The position numbers and the translations under genes were made by a program. From Buttiauxella agrestis ATCC 33320 (lineage in GTDB: Bacteria > Pseudomonadota > Gammaproteobacteria > Enterobacterales > Enterobacteriaceae), in contig JALKFA010000001.1 in assembly GCA_024169445.1 (NCBI GenBank), positions 4,092,001 through 4,156,000 on the forward strand: a DNA stretch of 64,000 nt, in the 5' to 3' direction. Positions within the stretch are counted from its first letter, which is position 1, and the number at the start of each line of letters is the position of its first letter. The notes beneath the pieces were generated by a model. It did not search any database, was not told where the DNA came from, and worked only from the letters and a program-made list of their open reading frames with translations. Positions 45,866 through 55,284 of the stretch are shown here, piece after piece.

Positions 45866-46156
45866 ATGAGCAAACTTTACAACCTTTACACTAAATCCCG
45901 CGTGGGTTTATCTCCATACGAGAGAACACCAGAGACAGCCCTCATAGCAATGGCTCGCCAATGTGGGCGTGACGAAATTGCCACCATTCATATCAGGCTA
46001 AAAATGCTCAAGGCTGAACTGAAAATGAATCCTGAATGGGATGGAGATACTAACGACCAAATCTGGGATGCTATTAATGAGCACAGAAATCTGCTCAAAC
46101 TCATCTCTGTCAATGAGCCTTACCTGAAGAGGCTACTCTCACGTTCTACGTGGTAA
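45866..46156 (+). CDS. Hypothetical protein, 96 residues
   Basis: This frame encodes a mostly helical, polar protein with no signal peptide and no motif that I recognise (MSKLYNLYTKSRVGLSPYERTPETA at the start). The ribosome site is weak. It lies between the broken lipoprotein gene and the prophage end and may be phage-derived. Function unknown. Confidence 0.5.
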   Translation: MSKLYNLYTKSRVGLSPYERTPETALIAMARQCGRDEIATIHIRLKMLKAELKMNPEWDGDTNDQIWDAINEHRNLLKLISVNEPYLKRLLSRSTW

Positions 46157-46478
46157 TTTCCTGATAATTTCTTTATATATCAAATAGCTTAAACCACTAA
46201 ACCTGCATATTCATCATATGAGGCTCTGATTTTGTAGAACACGGAAATACACGGAATATCACGCATTAAGACAGATGCTTAGCGCGAACTTTCAGAACAA
46301 AGGTTACAGTTCATGAGAGTTCGCGCTAATTTTTTGTCCCATCCATGCCCCATCACATCATCGGCATATCGTCGAACTCCCCACTCCTGGCATCGTTGAG
46401 CGTTGCGGTTGATCAAGTGGTGATCAGTTGCTTCTGAGGTGCTAAAATCCATCATCCTTTAAAATAATGATTATAGAT
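46157..46478. other. Intergenic junction between chromosome and prophage
   Basis: About 320 bases without an intact gene. On the minus strand a short coding-like tail ends at about 46353 with Ser-Gly-Glu-Phe-Asp-Asp-Met-Pro-Met-Met and a stop; it looks like the severed 3' end of a phage gene. A strong hairpin with T-run lies at 46279-46335. The left attachment site may be here, but I cannot define it without the other end. Confidence 0.45.
46279..46335 (+). terminator. Strong hairpin with T-run, terminator or small-RNA 3' end
   Basis: A perfect 12-bp stem (TTAGCGCGAACT/AGTTCGCGCTAA) with a 27-base loop is followed by six Ts. No protein gene ends directly upstream on the plus strand (the nearest stops 120 bases earlier), so it could close a small RNA. 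Confidence 0.6.
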
Positions 46479-48377
46479 ATGAACTTACGTTATCGGTCAG
46501 ACATTGATGGCCTGCGAGCTTTAGCTGTGATGCTGGTTTTTCTCTACCACCTAAAAATCGAGGCTTTTAGCGGTGGTTTTGTTGGTGTTGATGTCTTCTT
46601 TGTTATATCAGGCTTCCTGATTACAGGAATCGTAATCCGCAGCATTGACGATAAATCGTTCTCACTTCTCGATTTCTTCAATCGCAGGATAAAGCGCATC
46701 GTTCCAAATGTGTTCGTCGTTTCTACATGCTCAGTGATTGCTGGATGGTTTTTGCTTATGCCTGCCGATTACGCACCCCTAATCGGTAGCTACTTGTACA
46801 CATCCATATACGCTGCAAACTTCTATTTCTGGGATGTAACCGGGGCGTACTTCTCATCATCATCTGAAGAAATGCCACTTCTGCATATGTGGTCGCTGGC
46901 GGTTGAAGAGCAGTTCTACTTTATATGGCCTATTCTGCTTATTGCACTAGCAAAGGCATTCAAAGGCAAGCATCTTGGTTTGATCGCCGCAATCCTGGCT
47001 GTCGTGTCCTTTGCGCTTTCTCAGCATATCGCAGTTAATGATACTGGTTTTGCTTATTATATGCTTCATACCCGATCAGGCGGATTGCTGCTTGGGGCGG
47101 CACTTGCACTCATGCACAGGGACTATGAATGGGCGCGTAATTTCAACTCATTGATAGCAGTTTTGGCAGGAACGGCATTGATTATCTGGTCGTCTCTCAC
47201 CATCACGCCAGCATCCGTTTTCCCTGGTATAAACTCAGCAATACCTTCAGTTGGCGCACTCCTGATTATCGCCGGTGGTAGTGGATTCAAACATAACATA
47301 GCCTCAAAGATATACAGTCTTAAGCCGGTTGTTTGGCTTGGCCTGATCTCTTTCTCTGTCTATCTGTGGCACTGGCCTTTCATCGCTTACAGTAACTACT
47401 TGGGGATTTTGGACTCATGGAAAGTTAAGGCGGCTATCCTTGCGGCAACAATAATTCTGTCTTATATCAGTCTCAAGTGTATCGAAAACCCAACGCGTAA
47501 ATCATCCCTGACATTCCGGCAATCTTTCATCAGAATCAATATCGCCTTCGTGGCTGTTGCTCTTATCGCCTATTACGCTTGCTCATATACCAACGGTTTT
47601 GATGGAAGAAAGATATCTGCTGAAAATGCCGATGTATCATATCCAGGGATTGATAATGGGTGGTGCCATGTGAGGGCTGATGGTAGAAAAGGGATTGAGT
47701 TTACCGACGAATTAGCGAACTGCTATATAGGAGACCTCTCATCGAAACGATTGGCGATTTATGTAGGGGATTCTAACGCCGGACACTACAGTCCATTCGT
47801 TGATGAGATGGGGAAGCAGGCGGGAGTTAAAATTAAGCAACTCAGCACTTCTTCATGCTGGCCTACAATGGATGAATCACCATTTGGTGAAAATCCTGAG
47901 GTTTGCCAGAAGTTCCGGCAGATTTCCAAGAAAGAGATTTCTTCAGGTGAGTACGAGTATATTATCGTCGGAAATAACTGGGAGCGCGCAGCGCCGTATT
48001 ATTCATACAAGACATTCGACTACAAGTCACTTTTCGACTTCTATTCCTCTCATGCAAAAAAGGTCATTCTCCTTGCGCAGATGCCTGAATGGAAAAAGGA
48101 TCCAGCTACGTGTTATCAGAGAAAACAATGTGGCACAGAGGATACTATTCCGATGATTCCTGACCTTCCCGTTGCTGGCGAAATACTTAGAAATGAAGCT
48201 AGGAAATACAAAAACATCTTTATTGTAGATCCGTCATATCTGATGAAAAAGAATGGGAAGTATACCCCTTTTGCAATGGGGTCGTTGATGTATCACGATG
48301 CAGGGCATGTGAGCATTAGGGGCATGAAATGGGTGTCTTACAGATATTTAAAGGATAATACAAACCCAATCAGGTAA
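46479..48377 (+). CDS. O-antigen/exopolysaccharide O-acetyltransferase (OafA/YrhL type) with SGNH domain
   Basis: This 632-residue inner-membrane protein has an Acyltransferase 3 domain of about ten helices (about 1-340; DIDGLRALAV, YHLKIEAFSGGFVGVDVFFVISGFLIT, and an MWSLAVEEQFYFIWP motif). A periplasmic C-terminal SGNH hydrolase-like domain follows, with the catalytic serine in GDSNAGHYS (about 430) and an Asp-x2-His pair in YHDAGHVS (about 605). This fusion is typical of OafA-like enzymes that acetylate O-antigen. It lies at the prophage edge opposite in direction to the late genes, the place of lysogenic-conversion genes. The ATG at 46467 is an alternative start. Confidence 0.9.
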   Translation: MNLRYRSDIDGLRALAVMLVFLYHLKIEAFSGGFVGVDVFFVISGFLITGIVIRSIDDKSFSLLDFFNRRIKRIVPNVFVVSTCSVIAGWFLLMPADYAPLIGSYLYTSIYAANFYFWDVTGAYFSSSSEEMPLLHMWSLAVEEQFYFIWPILLIALAKAFKGKHLGLIAAILAVVSFALSQHIAVNDTGFAYYMLHTRSGGLLLGAALALMHRDYEWARNFNSLIAVLAGTALIIWSSLTITPASVFPGINSAIPSVGALLIIAGGSGFKHNIASKIYSLKPVVWLGLISFSVYLWHWPFIAYSNYLGILDSWKVKAAILAATIILSYISLKCIENPTRKSSLTFRQSFIRINIAFVAVALIAYYACSYTNGFDGRKISAENADVSYPGIDNGWCHVRADGRKGIEFTDELANCYIGDLSSKRLAIYVGDSNAGHYSPFVDEMGKQAGVKIKQLSTSSCWPTMDESPFGENPEVCQKFRQISKKEISSGEYEYIIVGNNWERAAPYYSYKTFDYKSLFDFYSSHAKKVILLAQMPEWKKDPATCYQRKQCGTEDTIPMIPDLPVAGEILRNEARKYKNIFIVDPSYLMKKNGKYTPFAMGSLMYHDAGHVSIRGMKWVSYRYLKDNTNPIR

Positions 48378-48381
48378 AAAT

Positions 48382-48404
48382 AAGCCCTCGAGAGAGGGCT
48401 TTTC
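48382..48404. terminator. Bidirectional terminator between acetylase and tailspike genes
   Basis: Stem AAGCCCTC/GAGGGCTT with a GAGA loop; Ts follow on the plus strand and As precede (Ts on the minus strand). It lies between two convergent genes. Confidence 0.85.
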
Positions 48405-48405
48405 T

Positions 48406-50403
48406 TTAGAAGCTCCTGGACACCTCTCGCCAAAAGCCTTCAGAAGTGTAGATAAAGGTCATCATGCTACCCGCAGGTGGGGTTACGTTTGTGCCACCTT
48501 TCAACCTGAATGTCCCAATAGTTGACCCACTGACCATTGTGGCAGAACCATTAAATCTAACATTAATGGTCTTTCCTACAACTCCACCAATGAAAGCTGT
48601 ATAGTTGGATGCTGAAGCTGGGCTCAAATAAATTGAGTCAATACCTACTATTGTCGGAGATCCAGTTGATGTCGTAGTCTGCTCTCCAGGATCCATTACT
48701 GACACTTGCACCACATTCCCACCCATAACCCCCAATGATCCTGAAGGCATAAGCCCTGGCCTAGGAAAGGTGAGGATATGCTCCATTGCTGTACCAGTCG
48801 AATTTACAAGATAGCGATGAGTTGCACCATAAACCTCTGCCTCTAAAACATAAGGGTCTGAAGCATTACCAAGAAATATCGCATCCCATGGGTTTGCAGA
48901 TGAAGCCCCAGCAATGCCAGCATTAGTTATGCTGGGTCTTACATTTACTCTTGAACATCCCGTTATAACAATACCTGCGCTCTGACTATTAAGTGAGTTT
49001 AGCCTGCCCTTGATATCTGTAACTGCGCTGATATTAAAACCATAAACACCGCTATTATTTACACGCGTAGCATCATCAATAACGACGTTTTGTGATAATC
49101 CGATATTAATACCGTTGGCAACGGCTGAATCGCATCTGAAATTTTTAACTACAACTCTGTCAACAAGGTTAGTTGTACTTGCACCAGCAATATGTAGCCC
49201 ATCCCGTCCAGCAGAGGCAACGGTAATATTTTCTATTACAGCATTCTTAGTAATTATTGTGTTGTTAACTGTATCTCCTTCAATTGTTACCGCATCATGG
49301 TTAGTAGACCCAATATCAATATTACGGAAAATAATATTTTCCACGTTAACCTGTGCGGTTACTGCTTTTCTATCTGCGTGTGGGATGTAGACGTTTTCAA
49401 CAAGGATATTTTCACAACCGGCAAACCCGATTGCATTATCGAGAGTACTGGAGCCATTTGCTGATACTTTAATGCTCCTTACGCCTACATTTTTTAGTCT
49501 TCCTGACTCAGAATTCAGTGGGCCAATAAATGCCAGGCAATGACCGTCTGTTGTTGTTGCCTCTGTATGCACGTGGGTATCACTGACACCATCCAGCATG
49601 ATGTTCCCATATGTGATGTTCCAGTTATTACTTAGCTTGAAGTCGTTTAATCCAGTAAGTCCATCGAAATATAAAACACCGCCGCCATTCTGCCCAAGGA
49701 AGTTAGAAGCAAGAGTTAATGCTGAAAGGTCGTCACCACCATTACCAAGAGCACCAAAAGCCCTTACACTCTGTATTGGCTGCTTAACCATCTTCCATCC
49801 AATTCCATCGGCGTCATATACCAGCGCCTCGTTACCAGATGACGGCGTGCCAGTCGTACCGCTGCGGCGATAACTTGCCCCCCCAAGCCCTCCGGCGTGG
49901 TGCTCTACGGTCATGATGACCTCGCACAATCCATGGTGTCCGTTTTTAAGGCTTGAGAAGTATGGAACGTTTTTAACCGCCCCATTAACGATGTTCACCC
50001 CGTCCTGCTGCGATAGCATGGAACGCAATGCCGCGTCACCAATACCAACCCATGCACCAATACCAACGCCGCCGGAAGATGATGGCGTAGAGCCGGCATC
50101 AACATGCTTAGGTAAGGCACCGTCCCAGCGATAGTATTCGCCCGTATCTTCGTCACGCAGCGCCTGATTTGGGAGAGTGATATCTGCTCCGTCCTGGAAG
50201 GAGTCAATGAGGATCCATCCATACTGGGCAATAGCCTGCTGCGCGAGCCAGCGCAGGCCTTCAATGGTGTAATGCTTGCCGCCGAAACGGTCGATGTATT
50301 GCATAGCCAATGAAGTAACAAATTCGTCAATTTTACCTGCGTTAAATTTCAGGTCTTGAGGTTTTTCGCTTGGTACTGGAAGTTGTGTAGGTGTGGTAGT
50401 CAT
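48406..50403 (-). CDS. Phage tailspike with beta-helix
   Basis: This 665-residue structural protein has a virion-anchoring N-terminal part (about 1-130, with FNAGKIDEFVTS, YTIEGLRWLAQQAIAQYGW and a Gly/Ser-rich linker near 110-118). A long region of short beta-rungs follows (about 200-560: VRAFGALGNGGDD start, repeated NVVIDD/NIIFRNIDIG-type strands), the layout of trimeric beta-helix tailspikes that bind or cut surface polysaccharide. The C-terminal 100 residues look like a separate trimerising or binding domain. The neighbouring O-acetylase suggests O-antigen as receptor. I cannot identify catalytic residues. Confidence 0.88.
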   Translation of the reverse strand: MTTTPTQLPVPSEKPQDLKFNAGKIDEFVTSLAMQYIDRFGGKHYTIEGLRWLAQQAIAQYGWILIDSFQDGADITLPNQALRDEDTGEYYRWDGALPKHVDAGSTPSSSGGVGIGAWVGIGDAALRSMLSQQDGVNIVNGAVKNVPYFSSLKNGHHGLCEVIMTVEHHAGGLGGASYRRSGTTGTPSSGNEALVYDADGIGWKMVKQPIQSVRAFGALGNGGDDLSALTLASNFLGQNGGGVLYFDGLTGLNDFKLSNNWNITYGNIMLDGVSDTHVHTEATTTDGHCLAFIGPLNSESGRLKNVGVRSIKVSANGSSTLDNAIGFAGCENILVENVYIPHADRKAVTAQVNVENIIFRNIDIGSTNHDAVTIEGDTVNNTIITKNAVIENITVASAGRDGLHIAGASTTNLVDRVVVKNFRCDSAVANGINIGLSQNVVIDDATRVNNSGVYGFNISAVTDIKGRLNSLNSQSAGIVITGCSRVNVRPSITNAGIAGASSANPWDAIFLGNASDPYVLEAEVYGATHRYLVNSTGTAMEHILTFPRPGLMPSGSLGVMGGNVVQVSVMDPGEQTTTSTGSPTIVGIDSIYLSPASASNYTAFIGGVVGKTINVRFNGSATMVSGSTIGTFRLKGGTNVTPPAGSMMTFIYTSEGFWREVSRSF

Positions 50404-50415
50404 ATTTTGTCCATT

Positions 50416-50441
50416 AAAAAACCCGGCGCATTGGCCGGGTT
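50416..50441 (-). terminator. Terminator after the tail tip gene
   Basis: Minus-strand stem AACCCGGC/GCCGGGTT followed by six Ts, between the tip-protein and tailspike genes. Confidence 0.88.
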
Positions 50442-50464
50442 CGGAGTTGGGATAAAAGGTTTCG

Positions 50465-52948
50465 TTAGGGGTAAATCATGTCGCTGTATTCGCGAACTGT
50501 TAATGCTGTGGTTCCGTCAGTGCCAGGGCTCTTGTCTGTAACTTCCCACTTGGTTGCATCAAGCTCCTCGGTCGAAGCAATGAAGTAACGAGATGGTGAT
50601 TGCACGTTCATTCCGTCATAGATGTTGAGTTCAATATTTGGGATGGCAGCGCTGAACCCGAATGAAGTATCTGCGAGGGGCTGGGCCGGGTAGCGCGCTG
50701 TCGGAGTGCCGAGATAGTCCGTAACCACCACGAACATTGAGCTGGCAAAGTTAATCCGCTCGCTTGTCTCGAAGGCGTTACCGATGCGAGAAACGATATA
50801 GCCGGATTGCTGGTTGGTGTCGTAGGTATCGACTATCTGCACCATGTCACCAACATTAATCCATTCGCCATCAGCCATTGCTGTGACGCTCATTGCCATG
50901 CGGCAATAGATGAGGCGCTTGCACTCTCTGAGCGCCCTCTCGTTAGCCTGGAATGCATCTCGCACATACATCATCTCGAACTTCTTCGCTTTCACCGGTG
51001 CTCCGGATACGATTGCTCCGTTGCTTATGCGGTAGCGGATGAAGTCTTGCTTATTGGTTGATGGATTGCGGTATTGCACCTCGACACCATCGAATCCGCC
51101 TGGTAGCGTCATGTCGTAGCTGAGTGAGTAACCTGCTTCTACTGTGTTATTCCTGTTGAATACCGTGGCTGGGGTTGTGCGCTTTTTGTCACGAACAAAC
51201 GACATCACTCCGTCATCCCAGAACGCGGTCACGCTGGCGGCATCGCAGATGGTTTCCAGTCTCGCTCCGAGTGATACATCCTCATCATCAAAGGTGAAAT
51301 CGAAGCGTCCAAGTCGCGGATCTATCGCGTCAATCTCAGCCTGAATCTGGTACAGGCCGTACAGGTCAATATTGTTTTCAGGCTGCCCGCCCATGACCAG
51401 CCATGTATGCGCTACGGCATCTGCAAACTTGCGGGACGGTCGCAGCGTGTAATCGACTGACTGCGTGCTGAGTGAGTAGCTGATGGTGTATCGGTTAATC
51501 AGCGCGTTATATTTCAGCTCGCGCCCGGTGGAGTTTTCCGTGGCTCGTACCTTGATGATGGCGGTAGTGTCATTTGGATGACTGACATTGGTCCTGATAT
51601 TTACCGCATGCACCTCTTCGACCTCCAACTTGCTTGCGTCGCTAGAGTTATCTGTTCGGTTAAATGAAAGTGAATATCGGCCCCGACCGGCAGCAGGAGT
51701 GATTTTGTCAGTTCGGTAAAACGTCTCGCTGGTTGAATCATGCGGCGTAGTCTGCCGGTAGGTGAATGTCTGCGTCGTTCCGGGGATCTGATTGTTCTCA
51801 GCATCCACTTTCCATATCTGCAGTTGCCAGTTAGTTTCACTGTTACCGCCAAGACCCGAGCTGGTATGAACCCAGAGCTGATCTGAATCGATAGGCGAGA
51901 AGAACGGGCCAACAATTAGCGCGGCGTTGTCATTCAGAATGAACTTCGTTGTGTTAATGGTGGCCGTAGTAATAGGCGACGCGCCTGAACCGTTGATATT
52001 GTCGAAAGTGAAGGTGTAATAAAACGTTGGTGAAACAATCGCACCATCGTCAGTCTGCACAGCACTGATAAGGTTGGCAAACAGCGTCACATCTTCCGTC
52101 TTCGTGCCTCCAGGAACCGGATAGGTGATGTTGAGAACGAAAGAAACAGCGTGCGGCAATGCCAGGCCCATGAAGTAGTCGAACTCAGCCTGCTTCACGA
52201 TCTTCACTGCAATCTGGCCGCCAGCGTAGTTGCCGCTAATCATCGTTGTGGCGGTGGCGGTTTCCACTGGCGTTCCAGTGTCTTCGTTCTTGCCAGGAAC
52301 CTCCTGCCCATCCACGTCGTCGAATTCGTACCCTTCGTAAACGGTGGCTATCACGTCGCCCGGCTGGTAAATCGTGTACGACGCTCCCGCCATTGAACCA
52401 ACATTCGTCTCTGAATATCGCACCTGACTGATGTCATATTTACCCAGGCCAAAGTTCATGAACTGTGTGACTTCTTTCTTGTTGTTCACGTACTCGAAAA
52501 TGGCCTGTTGAATCAGGTCTGGATAAGCGCGCAGCAAGCCGTAGTTATCTGGGCGGGCTTCACCATTGCGGGCCATATTAGTCTGACCTTTCAGGCTGTT
52601 ATTGGGTGAGGTCTTACTCTGCCCCGCTGCCCCGCTAGCATTGGGCTGTTTGACGAGCGAGCCCATTACTTTCTTGGTGAATTTTATCGGGTTGAAGTGC
52701 TCGAGAGGGTTAAGAAGGGTTTTGGCAAGATCGCCTGATTTAGGCTGGTCAAAAATGATGATACGGTCTTCGTCGGTAATGCTGAAATCAATATCATCGT
52801 CATCCTGCAATTCACGACCGTTAACGATGGCCCGAACATCAGAATGCACACCTGCAGTTTCAAGCCACTCGCTAAACTTCACTCCCGCGCGCGCATGCAT
52901 CCGTTGCTTCTGAAGCCCCGGCACTCTCTGTATTTCGATTACCGGCAT
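50465..52948 (-). CDS. Phage tail tip / host-specificity protein (gpJ-like)
   Basis: This 827-residue protein forms the tail tip. It has an N-terminal ubiquitin-like segment (about 1-75: MPVIEIQRVPGLQKQRMHARAG, then VRAIVNGRELQDDDDIDF), a central gpJ/TipJ-type domain (YGLLRAYPDLIQQAIFEYVNN), and beta-rich fibronectin-like regions. I placed the start at the ATG 52948, because the extra 35 residues of the open frame (to 53053) lie inside the NlpC/P60 gene and read as basic, unstructured sequence; GGAG is 11 bases upstream. It overlaps the NlpC gene by 77 bases. Confidence 0.87.
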   Translation of the reverse strand: MPVIEIQRVPGLQKQRMHARAGVKFSEWLETAGVHSDVRAIVNGRELQDDDDIDFSITDEDRIIIFDQPKSGDLAKTLLNPLEHFNPIKFTKKVMGSLVKQPNASGAAGQSKTSPNNSLKGQTNMARNGEARPDNYGLLRAYPDLIQQAIFEYVNNKKEVTQFMNFGLGKYDISQVRYSETNVGSMAGASYTIYQPGDVIATVYEGYEFDDVDGQEVPGKNEDTGTPVETATATTMISGNYAGGQIAVKIVKQAEFDYFMGLALPHAVSFVLNITYPVPGGTKTEDVTLFANLISAVQTDDGAIVSPTFYYTFTFDNINGSGASPITTATINTTKFILNDNAALIVGPFFSPIDSDQLWVHTSSGLGGNSETNWQLQIWKVDAENNQIPGTTQTFTYRQTTPHDSTSETFYRTDKITPAAGRGRYSLSFNRTDNSSDASKLEVEEVHAVNIRTNVSHPNDTTAIIKVRATENSTGRELKYNALINRYTISYSLSTQSVDYTLRPSRKFADAVAHTWLVMGGQPENNIDLYGLYQIQAEIDAIDPRLGRFDFTFDDEDVSLGARLETICDAASVTAFWDDGVMSFVRDKKRTTPATVFNRNNTVEAGYSLSYDMTLPGGFDGVEVQYRNPSTNKQDFIRYRISNGAIVSGAPVKAKKFEMMYVRDAFQANERALRECKRLIYCRMAMSVTAMADGEWINVGDMVQIVDTYDTNQQSGYIVSRIGNAFETSERINFASSMFVVVTDYLGTPTARYPAQPLADTSFGFSAAIPNIELNIYDGMNVQSPSRYFIASTEELDATKWEVTDKSPGTDGTTALTVREYSDMIYP

Positions 52949-53327
52949 ATCTGAGGAACTCCGTTTTTGTGAATAATTTCTGGATGGTACGTATCTTGTC
53001 AGAACGAACGCAACCATTCTCGCCGCGACTGTGTAGCGCCCTGCCATCGACAATCAGCCCCACATGCACCGGCTGCGCGCCGTAATAGGCAATGAAGATA
53101 TCGCCGTCGCTGAAGTGCTCAGCCCGCTGCCAGTAAACAACCTCACTCTCAAAGCACGTCATGAAGTCCTTTCCCGCTTCGTAGTCAGGCGAGTGATGCA
53201 GTTCAATGCCGAGAACGTGCCGGTAGTAGAGCGTCACCAGCCCCCAACAATCAGCCGCTTCGAATGTGCAGGCGCGGTTATGCCAGGGTATGCCAATCAC
53301 CCTTTCAAGAAATTCAGCTTTAAGCAT
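52872..53327 (-). CDS. Tail assembly NlpC/P60 peptidase (gpK-like)
   Basis: This 151-residue protein has the NlpC/P60 papain-like fold with catalytic Cys in EAADCWGLV (about residue 27) and His in VHVGLIVDG (about 88). In lambda-like phages the equivalent gpK acts in tail-tip assembly or in cutting peptidoglycan during entry. It overlaps the upstream DUF1833 gene by 8 bases and the tip gene by 77. The Ser/Ala-rich end (ESAGASEATDA) lies in the overlap. Confidence 0.9.
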   Translation of the reverse strand: MLKAEFLERVIGIPWHNRACTFEAADCWGLVTLYYRHVLGIELHHSPDYEAGKDFMTCFESEVVYWQRAEHFSDGDIFIAYYGAQPVHVGLIVDGRALHSRGENGCVRSDKIRTIQKLFTKTEFLRYAGNRNTESAGASEATDACARGSEV

Positions 53328-53790
53328 TTTGCAGTCCCGGAAACTCTTCGACGTTATAGAGCATGCCGATGTTGGCGTTGAGCGGGTTCTTGATAGTCAG
53401 CGACACGGTGACATCACTTGCGTCCAGACTGATATCGCTCACAAACAGCGTCCACGGCTTCAGTGGCGTGTTCATGTCGGAGGCATCAAAGCGCTGATAT
53501 GTGAACTGAATTGGCACGATGCGATCGAAGGCTTTCCACTGTTTCAATTGCTGCTTGAAATCCGTCGCCAGGCGGCTGAATTTCACTGTGGAAGTAATGA
53601 CAGGCGTCGAACTCTGCGGGCTATCTGCAATCTCCATCCGGCACGGCTGATACTCCTGCCCGGCGAATGTCTTCGAAAACACCTGGTCTTTGACAAGCCT
53701 GATATAGCCGAAGGTTTCGCTGTAAATGGTGATTGTGTCGTAGAGGATGCGGTTCGGGCGGCGGCTCTTGTACTCTCTGAAAGTCGGCAT
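53320..53790 (-). CDS. Phage minor tail protein, DUF1833 type
   Basis: This 156-residue beta-rich protein matches, from memory, the DUF1833 family found between minor tail protein and NlpC/P60 genes in phages of this kind. It shares one base with the upstream gene and overlaps the next by 8. It is probably a tail-tip or baseplate component; no catalytic motif. Confidence 0.8.
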   Translation of the reverse strand: MPTFREYKSRRPNRILYDTITIYSETFGYIRLVKDQVFSKTFAGQEYQPCRMEIADSPQSSTPVITSTVKFSRLATDFKQQLKQWKAFDRIVPIQFTYQRFDASDMNTPLKPWTLFVSDISLDASDVTVSLTIKNPLNANIGMLYNVEEFPGLQNA

Positions 53791-54287
53791 TATGGAACCC
53801 TCGGGAGTGACTCTGGATCACGATTATCTGGATACCCGGTCACGACAATATCGAGGAAGCTGGCCCAAGGTGGAGGCAGCTCAATAACAATGTCGTCGTA
53901 GTCATCGTCCGAGTTATTCAGCTTGCGAGTGACAACATCACCAGACCACGTGAAGACTGATCCTGACTGACTCCATGTCGGGTAAGCGGTAAAGTGAAGT
54001 TCCTGCATCTCAGGATCACCATATGCACCGGAGCCGATACCCACTGGCATAAGGAACCACTGATTACAGTTGTCCAGGTAGTTAGGGCTGCGTAACCACT
54101 GCATGAATGCACGATGCTGATCGCGAGTGAATATCCACGTCAGCGAGAATCCTGTTTTCAGGTCGTCGGTTAGCTTCTGGAATATTGGTGCACCAACTTG
54201 TGGCGAATCGGTGCGAAAGCCGGTATCTGGCTTGGGTGTTTTCGACTTCTGGGCCAAGGGCAGCCAGTCGGGGTAATTAATGGGCAT
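53790..54287 (-). CDS. Phage minor tail protein
   Basis: This 165-residue protein is rich in aromatic residues (WSQSGSVFTWSGDVV, FTRDQHRAFMQWLR) and sits first in the tip-gene cluster, directly after the inserted immunity cassette. Its style resembles minor tail proteins around gpM/gpL position. It overlaps the DUF1833 gene by one base. Exact role unknown. Confidence 0.75.
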   Translation of the reverse strand: MPINYPDWLPLAQKSKTPKPDTGFRTDSPQVGAPIFQKLTDDLKTGFSLTWIFTRDQHRAFMQWLRSPNYLDNCNQWFLMPVGIGSGAYGDPEMQELHFTAYPTWSQSGSVFTWSGDVVTRKLNNSDDDYDDIVIELPPPWASFLDIVVTGYPDNRDPESLPRVP

Positions 54288-54305
54288 TTACCTTTCTCCG
54301 GGCGT

Positions 54306-54328
54306 AAAAAAACCCTCCGGAGAGGGTT
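54306..54328 (-). terminator. Terminator after the antirepressor gene (CGGA-loop type)
   Basis: Stem AACCCTC/GAGGGTT with a CGGA loop; seven As precede it on the plus strand, so Ts follow it on the minus strand. Same design as at 60434 and 61964. Confidence 0.88.
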
Positions 54329-54341
54329 AGTTTGGTGTTGT

Positions 54342-55214
54342 TTATCGAAGACTCATTTGCGCGCGGTCAATCTTGTGACGAATCATCTCAAGGTGATGCT
54401 GAAGTGACTGGAGCTGAAACAACGCCGCATCCACTTCATATCCCATTTGTCTCATTTCCCCTAGCATATGACCAAGTGGATTTGGATTGTCCCCGTTGGG
54501 GGTTAGCATGTTTGCGGGGTAACGCCATGGTGCACTCAATGATTGTTCATTGATGCCATTCATCCATCGGTACTGGTTGAAGTATTCCATTGAGTAGGAG
54601 ATTGGCAGCGACATCTGTTTGTTTGCTTTTCCCAGATATTCACCCTCGATTGCATTCAGGAATTCAACAGCCTCAAAAACCTGATCTGGGCGCAGTTGGT
54701 GTATATGTTCAATCTCAAATTTCTGATGTACCAACTTCCAAATGTCGGGATAAATCTTACCAATACCAGTAGTGATTAATCGCTCAGCCGTCTGGCGCAA
54801 TGGGGTGAGCTGCGTTGCCGATGAAAGGCGCGTTTTCTTATCAGTCACCGGCTTCTGGTAAAAGCCGTTCTTGCGTACTGATGGCAGAACTTCAGCGGTT
54901 ACCCACTTACGGAAAGTGTGCGGCACCGATCCTTTGTTTACGGCATCACGGCAACGAAGCACCAAGGTATACATGCCGGATTCGCTGACGATATTAGCTT
55001 GGTTATTGCCCCGACTTAAGCCCTGAATTGAAGTTAGGGCTACCTCATCATCATCCAAATTCTTGATTGCTTTGGTAGGATTTCCAAGATCAAGTGCACG
55101 ACAAACATCAGCAGCCACAAACCATGGCGCTCCAGATTTGTCGACAACACGTATTTCATTCGCGCCAAAACGGAAAATAGTGAACTCTGCTTCATCTTTT
55201 GCTATGATCTTCAT
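54342..55214 (-). CDS. Bro-N domain phage antirepressor
   Basis: This 290-residue protein has an N-terminal Bro-N domain (about 5-105: FRFGANEIRVVDKSG, WFVAADVCRALDLGNPTKAIKNLDDDEV, TFRKWVTAEVLPSVRKNGFY) as in phage antirepressors that inactivate repressors by direct binding. The rest is helical with no further motif I recognise. The start at 55214 begins the Bro-N domain; the frame is open to 55322 without support. It follows the Arc-like gene and ends in its own terminator. With Arc it repeats the P22 immI gene pair. Confidence 0.85.
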   Translation of the reverse strand: MKIIAKDEAEFTIFRFGANEIRVVDKSGAPWFVAADVCRALDLGNPTKAIKNLDDDEVALTSIQGLSRGNNQANIVSESGMYTLVLRCRDAVNKGSVPHTFRKWVTAEVLPSVRKNGFYQKPVTDKKTRLSSATQLTPLRQTAERLITTGIGKIYPDIWKLVHQKFEIEHIHQLRPDQVFEAVEFLNAIEGEYLGKANKQMSLPISYSMEYFNQYRWMNGINEQSLSAPWRYPANMLTPNGDNPNPLGHMLGEMRQMGYEVDAALFQLQSLQHHLEMIRHKIDRAQMSLR

Positions 55215-55284
55215 TGTTGGTTTCTCGTAAGTTGCTGACAAATTAGAAACCTCGTTGGTTGCCGCCTTCGAGGTTTCGTCATAT

